Shown: piece by piece, positions 1 to 12,000 of the stretch
How positions within the stretch are numbered: the first letter of the stretch is position 1
How the letters are laid out: each line of letters opens with the position of its first letter
DNA from: Nannobrachium achirus
Lineage: Eukaryota > Chordata > Actinopteri > Myctophiformes > Myctophidae
DNA: 64,000 bases
NCBI GenBank assembly: GCA_963921795.1
Contig: OY997652.1
Span: 18,764,940-18,828,939 of the forward strand
Direction of reading: 5' to 3'
Made by a program: the position numbers and the translations under genes
Notes under the pieces: model-generated
Database searches by the model: none
Seen by the model: only the letters and a program-made list of their open reading frames with translations
What the model was told of the DNA's origin: nothing

Positions 1-811
1 TTAAATATGTTGAGTGGTTGCAACAATATCCAATCACAAGCAAGTAAGAATGGCCATTAACCACTTAAGCCCTATATACTTCATCATACAACAAATAGCT
101 AAAATAGCCAATCTAGAAGCTCACGACACATCGCATCAATGTGAGCAAATAATAATTGTGAAAATGGACTTAATTAAACTGATTTAAATAGCTGAAAAAT
201 GTTTTTGAAAAGTTGCCTAAAATACAGATGCTAGTGTTAATGTTGTTAAATATATTTCAATTTCATTCAAGCAAATGTTTTCCAAAACATCTTTATCTGT
301 CATTTCTGAATGCGTAGCCCATCTGTCTGACAGTGAATTCACAAGTTTTCCTTGCCTGACACTGAATAACTTCCACTCGTGCTTGCCTTTAGCTCTGTCA
401 CATGATATATTGCATGCAAAAAGGCACAGTCAAACAGACAAGAGGCAAGAGCATATTTTTCTTGGGAATAACACCAGCTCAACAGATCTCATATCCAGAG
501 GTTGGTTCATTCCATGCCTGGTTCTTATTACTGTTGATCCAGCTGACTAATAATACATTATGAAACAAATTACATTAACCGTTTCTTGGTAGCACACAGC
601 CCACAGCTCCTATAGAAACTGAACATAGTTTCAGATCCTAGAATCTCATCTGGAATCGGAATCGCATTTTGAAATTAGGAGCATAGGCGGGTTTCTGCAC
701 AACTAGGGGTCAGAAATAAAGCAGCGCTCTTTACAGCTGCATACTGTATATGGCATCTTTCTACTTTGAGATAGACTTTGATGTCTCATTATCACTTACT
801 GTAGCTCCTTA
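1..811. other. antxr1 intron 16, repeat fragments only
   Basis: No exon seen. Bases 54-150 carry a decayed copy of the dispersed palindrome repeat: a TTAACCACTT leader, then AATAGCCAATCTAGAAGCTCAC. The rest is AT-rich and unremarkable. Confidence 0.5.
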
Positions 812-819
812 CTTTAGCT

Positions 820-1058
820 CAGCGGTCAAGGACCATGCATATGTATTATACTTGTTGCCAGGGACCCCCATACAAGATTTGTGTTGTTAAAATGGAAACA
901 TTTTTACCCAAATACAACCCAAATAATACAATATTTTTAAATGTGATGTGTTGTGAGCTTGTAGATCATATTGTGGTTAATTGATTTCAATGTTATATAT
1001 TGACTGTGGACCCCCTCAAGGGATGGTGGTCCCCTGGACCACACTTGGAGAACCATTG
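820..1058. mobile_element. hAT-type MITE
   Basis: Starts CAGCGGTCAAGGACC and ends GGAGAACCATTG, flanked by an 8-bp near-identical duplication (CTTTAGCT at 812-819, CTCTAGCT at 1059-1066). Contains half of the GAGCTTGTAGATC palindrome repeat near 950-975. Confidence 0.6.
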
Positions 1059-1264
1059 CTCTAGCTGACTTTAATCACAGCTGGTTTCAGTCAAAGTGGT
1101 TTTACCTCCTGAATGCCCGCACGAAGGAACCTCTCTATGAAGATACATTTAAGATAATCTTTAGCATTTAAATGATGGTTGCAGTGTGATCTGTATGAAT
1201 CCCTCTGAATTCTGTAACTGAAGAGTTTCTCTAATGCATCTCAAATGGTGTGTGAATTGCTTAC

Positions 1265-1432
1265 CTTGATAGGGGAATACCACTTTCGGGAGCGCATAGG
1301 TTTATGCATGCCATTGTTGTATGTACGTAGTGGAAGTGGGTCATACACCTGTGCGGGCTTCACCACACGGCCATGTTTGGCCATCTCCAGTTTAGCCCCC
1401 TCCTCAGTAGAGCCTTTATCTCCCCAATGGAC
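1265..1432 (-). CDS. antxr1: antxr1 exon 16: cytoplasmic tail, last exon in window
   Basis: 168 bp, residues 399-454. [16 protein letters not shown] through RKWYSPIK. Ends at a GTAAGC donor, so the gene continues to the left; no GKLDALW-type exon is visible in bases 1-1264. Confidence 0.94.
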
Positions 1433-3036
1433 CTGAAAAGAGACAGCAGTTGACAATTCTACGCTGAATCCTTTCCACACTATATTTTCAACATGGATCA
1501 ACTCTTTCTTTCTTTCTTTCTTGACATCCCCCAAATGTAACTTTAAAGGTGGTCTATTAATCATGCAGCATATGTGTAAAGGCTTGTTGGATGACAGCTG
1601 CCATTTTCAATCTCTAAATGTGTCTTTCACTCTAGATCAAATAGCCAATCTACATGCGTCGTATTGCAACATACAGTAATTAATTGGGACACTAGGGTTC
1701 ATGTGGTTAATTTATTGCCATATGACACAGTATAAATCAGGCTTTGTTTTGACATTGGATATCCACATTAAAGGGACATTTCTCCCGCGTTCTTCCAATT
1801 TCACATATTCTCTATCACTAGTGATTTACATCACCCATCATCACAGCCCAGTCCTGGAAGATTGTTTCTCCACAGAAAAGATTTTTCCCCCATTATCCTA
1901 CCCGGACGACTGTGACTCCCTCCTGGCTGGGTTACCTAAGTACTCCATTGTGTGTCGACAACTCTTCCAAAACAGCTACCACATCCTGTTTTATCTTCAA
2001 CCACACTATATTTGTCCACATCACTTCACTCTAGCATCCTTCTAAATGGTTCCCAGAAGCCATATGTCTTCAACTGAAAAACATGTCGCCACATTTGTCA
2101 GTTGAAAATAGTAACACAGCAAGCAACGACGTGACCAAGTATAAATTAGCCCTGCGATTGAAACTAATACATCTATGCTCCTTGAGAGGGTTCCAGGGGC
2201 TAAATGATTGATAATTAGGGACCAAATGGACCCTTAAAAGATCTGTCCGAATCTTGATCTTGAAGATCTGTTGGATTTCCGTCAGTCACTCGATCTACTG
2301 GCTGTGTTAAGCCCTGCACTCCCTTTGTCGATGCACATGCCGAGTTTGAAGTCAGTCGGTCCCATATACTGTACGTACAGTATGCAAATAACCGTAGATG
2401 GGCAAATCGGTTGGATCTGTGGCTCAAGACAACCGTATCTCCATGCCTATGGTATATGGCCGGGTTTGTTTATGGTTATGTCTCAGTCATAGTGGCACGC
2501 CTATATATGGGCATACAGGGTTTGTTTATGGTTATGTCTGAGTCATAGTGACATGCCTATATATGGGCATATAGGGTTTGTTCACGGTTATGTGAGAGTG
2601 TCGTGGCCGCGGTCCACCCGTCGGCCAGGATCTTCCAGAATCTTCTGAAACTCAAAAATAGCAGAGCTACAGTAGGCCTACTGTACATCACATCTCTTTT
2701 CGCCTATTTGCAACAACAAGAAATAGGTCTTAAGTGGTTAACGATCAGATTCAGAGCTGAGTCACTGTCAAACTCTACTTTGCTCTACTTGTTGGCAACA
2801 GAGTGCAGCAGAGCCACAACCTTTACACAGTTAAATTAACATTTTTTACAGTTGTACTGTATCTGAATGAAAAGTTTCCCTACCTCCATCCTTTTGATCC
2901 CCCCCACTCCACGGCCTCCATAATATGACGCGTCTACGGTGGGCCATCCTTTATTCGGGTAGCCATCCTCATCCTCATCATCCTAAAATGTTGGAAGGAT
3001 GAAAATGTACATTGAAATGCTGTTTCAACTCTGTTG

Positions 3037-3086
<50 letters not shown>

Positions 3087-6000
3087 GTGTGTGTGTGCGT
3101 GTGTGTGTGTGTGCGCGTGCGTGCGTGCGTGCGTGCGTGCGTGTGTGCGTGTGTGCCCGTGCGTGCATGTGCGTGCATGTGTGAGTTATAGGCCAGCTGT
3201 AGGTTTTACGACATGGAACTAGCTAGGCTAGGCTAACAGTTCCTCATTTTGCTGGGGACCCCCTGGAACCCCCTACATAGGTTTTAAGTAGTTAAGACTT
3301 TTTTTTACAGACATCGATCATATTATGAGAGAAACAAACTTACAGAGCTGTCCTCAATCACTGGAGGTGGGGGTTCATGGATAACCTGTGAGAAAGATAA
3401 TCAAGATAAAATGCACAGTCAATGGATGACTAAATCCGTTTTTTGTTCCTTTGTATGAACACCCATTATTTATATTGGTTCATTTTAAATGACTGAGGAA
3501 GGCCCACTTCTGTTTACATGAAGACCATGTGGTGTCCTAATATTCCAATATGGCTGACATACCACAGTGCAGCAGAGAGGCCAAAACCACCAGAGCAGAG
3601 CAATTGTCAGCAGAAGCAGAAGGATGAGAAGAGCTATGGCCACAATGGTTCCATCAGACTGGAAAGGATGGTAGACAACATATCCATTAGACAATAACTG
3701 ACAATTGTGTTTACTACTTACAATGGTGATGGCATTGTGGTCCGATAGTGTGTGTTATACTTTACATATTTAATAGGGGTGTAACCAAACATTTTAACAT
3801 CGATACGATACGCCTCACGATACATGGTTGACAATACGATACATGGACGATATTGATGCAAAAAGATTCGATACAATAAAAAAGTAAATGTTGCTGTTTC
3901 CATAACGATATAGAAAATCGTTAAAATCGACTCTTCGATGCAGTTACTATGTCGCTACACCTCTAATATTTAACATATTACTTAAGAGAAATGGTCAGGG
4001 TTTGAAGGGCATAATTGGCCCCTCAATATATTTCTTTATTGCTAACCCGGTATGAGCTTGCTTGCCTGAACTCCCTTCTGGCAGTTCAGGCAAGCTTGCC
4101 AGTAAAGGCAAGCATGGTTTTACCGTTAGAGCCTAGAGACTTTGGAACAATAACCTGCCTGAGGAAAAGCCAGAACCGTGTCTTCTTTTAAACCTCTCCT
4201 TAAAACACAATTTTATAGACTAGTTTTCTATCCTTTTCCATTTTGCTCGAAGTTGACTGCAGTGTTCTGCTGCCATTGTTCGTTAATGGCAGCTATGAAG
4301 CGTTTTGAAAGTGTAATTTTTTTTAAAGGTGCTCTATATAAAAGTAGTAGTAGTAGTTCTAGTGACAGAACTGACAATTACTTAAAATGTAGTTATTTTT
4401 TCCAATGTCTAGTTCATCAAACAGGGCCTGGTACAATGACATGTCATGTTCAGGCTCTACTGTATGCATCACATCTCTTTTGAGAGGTAAAGGAAGAGTT
4501 AGCCACTTCTTAAATAATGAAAAAATAGATTACATGCTCAACATGTCATTGCTTTCTTTATTAGACTTTATTAGAAATAATAATTAAACCAAATGGACCA
4601 CAGTCGTTCTAAAACCACAGTTAAAATACTGAATACTATAATTAGAAACCAAATGGACCTTTTGTACAATGTCAGAGTTAGAGGTCTGTGGCCTAATGCA
4701 TATCAAAAGGGGGGGGTCCTTCAATTTAAAAGGTTTAAGAACCACTGCGTACCATACAGATGGGTTGAAATTGATTAGTTCATGATCCTTGTCTGACAGT
4801 GAAACTTTGCAGTTATTCAATGGAATGAGTACATTTTCTTTTCTTCTTTTTTAAAAATTCCAATTGTTAGTCCCTCTGCTTAAGAGCTTACTTACACAGC
4901 TGACTGTAGTTATTGTCACAGAGCTGGAGATGAAGCTGAGGCCATTATTCATGCTGACATGGAGAGTGGCAGACCTGAGTGTAAGAGATGATAAGGTGAC
5001 AGCTGGAGGCATATAATACATTCGTAAAATGTCTAAAACGTTTGTTTGTTTTTTGTTTTAATCGAAACCTGTGAATGTCCTCCTGCTTACATTTAGGGGG
5101 AGATGAGTCTGAGAACACACCTCATTTGTGCTTGACTGAACCAATCTAGGTAACATTGATTTTGGTTCACCAATAATTTACTGGATACGGTTACTGTTAT
5201 GTGATTTGTTGTTGACAGATAATCACGCTGTTTGAGTTGAATTATGACACATCAAGTTTATGGGAAAACTTTTCTGTGATCCTGTAATTGTGCAATATAC
5301 TGAATTAATCCTGATTTATGCTTTGGCAAAATAGTGTGCTGCTACCTGCTGCAGGTCAAAATGGGAAAGTCCTGTTCTGGCGAAGCCCGAACTGGCGAAG
5401 TGGGGATTTGTCTCCTACCGTAGCGATCTGGCGAATCGATTGTCCACGACACTGCAAGCGGCGCGAAGGCCAGCGGACCTTGGTCCTGCTCTTCGCCCCC
5501 GAGCGCCGCAGGCGCGAGTGGCCGCGAAGAGCGGGCCAGGGCCGCGCGGCCGGCGGAGCGCCGCGCGAGTTACGAAGCCGTGGTGAATGCAATCGTTATA
5601 TTTATGCCCAGGCCGTAAGGCCTGGGCAAGCGCACGATAAACGCCCTGTCCAGAAGACGTTCGCCAGATCGCTACGGTATCGGACATTTCCCCACTTCGC
5701 CAGTTCGGGCTTCGCCTAAAAGGTACGTGCCCGGTCAAAATAATACTTTTTAAACTTTTTTTTTTCTGGTGAAAAAGTAATTTTGTCATGTGGCTTTTTG
5801 TTGCCGCATGACACTTTGATGCCAAACCATGTAACTTAAGACAAAACACAGTTAAAGTGACATTTAATTATGTCTTTGCAATGACACAATATCTGAAGCT
5901 ATGCTTAATAAAGGAATTAAAGGAATGTGGAACAGAATTAAAGACTTGCTGTTTATAGTATTGAAACTAATTTAATCACTTACGTTCCCTCCTTCTCCAG

Positions 6001-9000
6001 AACAGGAGCAGGACACAACAGGAAGGTGTCTTTCACTACCAGTGGTCTTTTCACTGCAGGAAGAGAGAATACTGATGTTGTTGTGTCATGGTAAATACAG
6101 CATACTGTGTGGTGCACATAAAACAACGCAATGCAGTTTGATTCTCTACTGGCCAGAAAACTTCAGAAAGCCTCAAATATTAAATTCCTGAACTTCCCAT
6201 CATTATGGAAAATGAAGAAAACGAATAACTATTGTGGTTTATTTACCCTGGCTGAGTGTGTGTCTAGAGTGTGTGCTGAGACATAGATGAGAGTCTCACT
6301 CCCTTTAGACATCTGAGAAGCCTTAAGTAATACACCAGCTGATGCAAAGCAAGACTGTGACCATAGTTTGGGGAGGACATACTGTAAATTTATAGTATGT
6401 CGATATGACATTTCTGTGGCCAAAACAAACATGTTTTCAGAGTTCAGTAGCCTGCGCTGTGCAAAACTGTCACTATTGAAAAGTGCTGAGGCGGGTCAGT
6501 TTCATGGCGAGGTTGATCAATGCCATAGGATCCGCCATCGATGATGGAAAAACTTTCAGTGTTATGTTGTAAAGCTACAACCTAATTTACTGCAGATGGA
6601 AGATGAAAGCCAACCTTAAAGTCACTGAGTGTTCAAGTCAAAACCTGTAGATTTTCCAATGCAGCGAGAGCAAGCTGTCAGCACACTGAACACACTTGGA
6701 AGTGTTGTGTCATTGTCTCATTGACTAATTTTCAATGTACTCACTGTGGAATAATACGGTTTACCTTAAACATCGCCCACGTTCCCCTTTGATTCATTTG
6801 AATTAGAGTGCACAATACAGGATTATTTTTAAACAATGTGTTTCCTTCCTCAAATGGAGCTATTGCTATTCAATGGTCAAAAGATTAGTCCGTTCCAAGA
6901 ATACAGTATGTCCAACGTTAAAAATGTGATGCTGGGTAACTTAAAAGATCTTAATAAATAATTGTAATAAACAAAATCCTTTCCAGTGCGTGTTTTGGTT
7001 TTTGATGGTGGTTTTGTTTGTAAATTCTGATTGCAGATGTGTTTTAACAAATCTTCTTTTCAAATAAACATAGCCAGTACAGTAGTTAATAAATAAAGGA
7101 TCCAAAGCAAACATTGACAAGTAAAATAAAATCAATTAAAATAGCCATTGCTAAGCAATACTGTAAAACTGTGTGACAATTCAACAGTTGAGTCCAGAAA
7201 ATTTGATTAATGTAATGTTTAATCAGGTTTAAATGTGGGGATACTTACTCAACGTTACTGTGTCATTGATACGGAAGCTGCAGAGAACTTTTTGCACATC
7301 TCGGGCATGGAGGAAGCCATTTCCCTTGACTACGACCTGGAATGTTTCTATGGTGGGATGAAAAAGGAATACAACAGCAATGTCATATTTTCCATGAAGC
7401 ACAGACACAAAAATTTGACAAATATTCAGTCTGAGCAGAAGCAGAGAGATAAAACGTATCCCCACGGCCGATAACAGTGACTGACCAGGGACGTGCAAAG
7501 AATGTTAGAGAGGCAGGGTCTGAAATGTCTATAAGGGCCTTTTGGTGGAAATATTGACACGTTGTGAGCTTGGAGGCTATTTTCGGTGCGTGATATCACA
7601 CTGAACTAAGCATAATCATGTAAATTCTGACTTGATTATGAGTTGTGGCGTAACAGCATGGATTTCTACAGAGAGAGGGCAATTCTTTCAACATAAGATG
7701 ATGCATTCAAGTTCAGGAGAGTTTGGACAAGGCAATTCTCTTGAATGCTGCCTTGGCATGGAAAGAGAGCATTTGCATTTCTTTCAACATAGTTTTTACT
7801 TTTTACAGACAAAATCCCCACCCTGACCAGGGGGGGATATCAAAAGCAGAGGCCTTGATTCCCCCATCATTCCCCCAGCAAACAGACTTGCTAATTTGGA
7901 ATTGCGCAACTCTTACAATACCTCCTTCACAGATGCTAGAGGGTTCTACAGCCAGGATCTCAATGCATGATTTCTTCAGGATCTGAGATGGGGGGGAAAT
8001 GGAATGCAAAGCTTAACTAGTTTCAGATAAACTATTGAAATGAGCTACATAATAAAGCATAAGTTCTCAAATAATCTGTCGGTAACATCAAAGCAGACAA
8101 ATCCCTCTTTCATACCGAGCCAATGACCCCTTGCAGCGCTTGGAATCCATCATTCACAGGGAAGACGTGATCTTTGCTGTCAGCAATAGTCCAAAGCTGT
8201 CATGGGATATGAGGAGTAAAGCAAAGATATGTACATTCCTTTTTGTATTTAATTATTTTTATAGATAAGATAGAGTAGTGATTCCCAAGGGCCCACTGGT
8301 GGGCCGCGAGGATATTCCAAACGAGTTCAATGATAATGAATAATATGATTTTTTTTTATGATACCAATAGATAGGAACTTAGATTATACAACTTGATCAA
8401 AGCCACAATCGATTGATTGATCTGTAAAAATAAACATGCTCTGGAAATGCATGCATGCCCACCCAGAGTGAGTCGCGAACGTTACCTGGGTTTCATTGAA
8501 ATCTTTTACTCCTACACAGTACACTGTAGCGCCCAGCTGACGTGCTCTGCTGGCCTTAATTGAGACAAAAGACATATTGTGAGAGAAAAAGATATTTCCT
8601 GTAATATCATGGTCAGAAATATTAATATTAACCACTTAAACCATTTATCCATCTGCAAGGTTTGCCGCACTATAAAACAAGGGCAATGATGGTGACATTT
8701 CAGTTGTAAGTGATCAAATTCGTGTCACTATTGCCATTGTGTGCTTGTGTACTCTACTGTGAGTATGTGAATAGGAGATTGCAAGAGAATATTTCTCCAT
8801 CTGTGAATTATTACATTTTCTTGTGTAATCTCACTGTATATGTATTTGTAATTTTCAGATAATCTCACCTCTCTTTCTGCCAAGTCAAACTCATTCTCTC
8901 TAAGTTCACCGTCCGTCAAGGCAATGATAACACTGGCTATACGGTAACCTGATACATAAAAGCAAATGAAGAAAATCATCACCACAAGTTGCTCAATGAT

Positions 9001-12000
9001 TTTTTTTTTTGCCAAATTGCAAATTCCCTAATTTGTCACTGCTGACTCTGGTTGGTCAGAGTCAGACTAGTTGATCCTTGTGATTGTTTTGATACCACAT
9101 GCCTCCTCTAATACACATGGAATGTCGCCTGCCTTATACCCTGTATATCGTCGTTGTCGGGTGGAAACCTTGAATGTCTAAAACTTCGTTTTGTATTTAT
9201 TATTTAAAAAATGAACTAAACTAGTGAAAACAGCCGATCTACAAGCACACCACGAGGCGTTGTGTGCTTGTAGATCTGCTGTTTTCACTACTTTTGTGCG
9301 TCTTGTCTGATGAAGCAGGGCTTTACTTTGCGGAGAAAAAAAACATACAAATTTGATACTTGGTACTTGGAGATACAAGGTTTCTGCCTACATTTTTGAA
9401 AAAGCTACAGGGAGCCACTAGAGTGGCGCTAAGGAGCCGCATGCGGCTCTAGAGCCACGGGTTGCTGACCCCCGTCTTAGTTCATCACCCCTGCTTACAG
9501 GTGCCCTTGACCAACCTGTAGGTGTGCACTGCAGTGACAAAGAACCTCCTCCCAGACTGACTTCCCTCCCACAAACAGTTGCATTTTGTTGGAACACCCG
9601 GGCTAAGCTGCTCAATGATTATCAACCAACAAACAGTGATCATGCCCTGTTATTTTCAGTTATTTTAACATGGTCATATGACAAAGTCAATATTAGCCAT
9701 TACATTAACTGTTGCAGGTATTACATAGGTTAAGATTATGCTGTGAATAAAAAAAAACCACTTAAATTAATTGTGCAGATGTTGCTGTTGACATCTTTAT
9801 ATGATACAGAATATTTGCTTCCTGAGTCCTGACACATGAATAGAGTTCCCTCTGTCTGTCTGCAGAAAGCATGATTGAAATGTAATCACAAAATCAATAA
9901 ATGTAGCAAGATGGGATGATATTCTACTCACCATCTCCAGTCCCATAGTAAATTTGCTCACTGGCCTGTGGGAGAAAATGTGTATTGTAAGTAAATTGTA
10001 GTAGTTATTATTAAGTCACAAGCCCATGTTAATACTTTTCATTGGTTAAATGTTTATAAAACCTATTGTCCTTTTACCTGATAATTTGTTTTTATTGCTT
10101 ACTGTTGCTTAATTTACCTTGTACTTTTGGGATTATGAATTCTTATTTAATTCATGAAATTGATTGCAGTGTTGAGCAAAGTACAGCAGGTACAGTATAC
10201 TGGCTGGGTATCATCAATAATTTGTATGTGTTATGTTTGACACTTTTGCACTTCAACAATTCAGGGTGTACAGAGCACGGTAAAATTAAACTATGAGAAA
10301 GTAAACATTTTTTGCCTCTCTTTTTGGAGAGATTATTTAGTGGTGTACTAAATCCCTAAAGCAAGTTCCCATGTGTTCATAATGGTTGAATATATTGTTT
10401 GCCGGTATGGTTCAACAGCTATACAGTACATGTAAATGTGTAGATCAAGACGCGACCCGTTGTGAGCATGTAGATTGTCTATTTTTGCTATTTTTGAAAA
10501 TGTTATTAGTATTTTTTTTAAAGACACTTACTCTTTGGAACCCTTTGTGCATGAAGGTATCTCCACCAGGTTGCACCATGCGTAGCTCCTCAAGCCCAGC
10601 CCGAATTTGCTCTCTGATCATAAATACACAAACATATTTCACAAGATTGGAATACTATTGGCCAACTATTGTCACAATAAAGAAGCAAAACAAAAATATT
10701 GAGGCATTATAGGTAATTGTGCATGTGTGCCTTGCCTGTCTTCAGTAAGCTTCATCAGAATTCTTCCTTCAGTTGAAAATACAATGAAGGACATCCGTAG
10801 CTGGGGACTTCAAAGAAGAGGTATAATATTCAGAATATTGTATACAATACAATATTCCATTGTCTTCTATGATTCAAACTGGCCTTCACTGTGTGCACAT
10901 ACCTGATGAACTTGTGAGCAAGGTGGTCAACAAAGTAATAGATCTCATTCCAGTGATGCTGCACACTGCCAGATCTAGGAAGAAACAGGGTGATTCAGCT
11001 TGAATTGTACTGTACACATACTGTTCAAAAACAGCAAACAAAAGCAGATCTACTAACTCACAACATGTTACATAACGTTGCATTGTGAGATTATAGATCC
11101 CTCCCCCCATTTATTTTTTTGTATCTTCACCTACTGTATAATGACCCAAAACGAGCAACTTCCGTAAAGTGGGCGGTTTACGAGGCTAACCCAAAATAGT
11201 GCTGCAGTGAAATTTGTTATACACTATTCAGTGGTTCCCAAACGGTGTGCTGAGACACACTTGCGTCGCATAGTGATACTATGTGTGACCTGACGGTCGC
11301 TACTTGGCCTTCTCGGCACTATGTGTTGTAGAGGCCAATTGGCATGAATATGAATACAGGTGTGCCTTGAGATGTTGACTTGCCCTTTGGTGTGGCTTGG
11401 TTACAAAAAGTATGGAAACCACTGCACTGTCGGTAATGCATTCTTTTCCTGTACAGTTAAGCCTTATGTTCACTCTCACACATTTCTAAGTGCCCTTGTG
11501 ATTAGAGTGTGGGTGGTCGGGGACCGGGGTTGAGTTGTGAGCCCACTCATACCAAAGACTATAAAAATGGTACTCAATGCCTTCCTGCATGGCACTCAGC
11601 ATCAAGGGTTCAAAGTCCCTGCAACATGCAATTGTCATGTCCTGAGGTCAATGACCAGTAAAACAGGCCACAGGTACAACTAGAGTGAATGTGAGCTTAG
11701 CATTTAACTTAAGCCCTATTTTATACTTAGGAAAATCTCATAAGCCCATCAATAAGCTCACAAATATCACACTTTGTGAACGTTTTCCTCTATAATGACT
11801 AGCTCTGGTCCATAGCGTTAGTGGAGTTCTCCACTAACGCTATGGACCAGAGCTACTGTATATAATGACATGCTCACAGTAGTAAAGAATGCAGGTTGAA
11901 AGTGGTTAACAGATCGCCATATAGTATCTCCATCATGGACAGTGGTGTAAAGTAACTAAGTACATTTACTTAAGTACTGTACGTTTGAGATATTTGTACT

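Noticed and set aside
2978-3222. Open frames encoding Cys-Val or His-Thr repeats
   Set aside because: They are translations of the (GT)n microsatellite. The same applies at 20887, 22853, 30568, 35502, 52627 and 58096.
5318-5849. 133- and 144-codon frames in GC-rich sequence
   Set aside because: They lie inside an inverted-repeat MITE. GC-rich sequence lacks stops by chance, and both strands are open with no family match.
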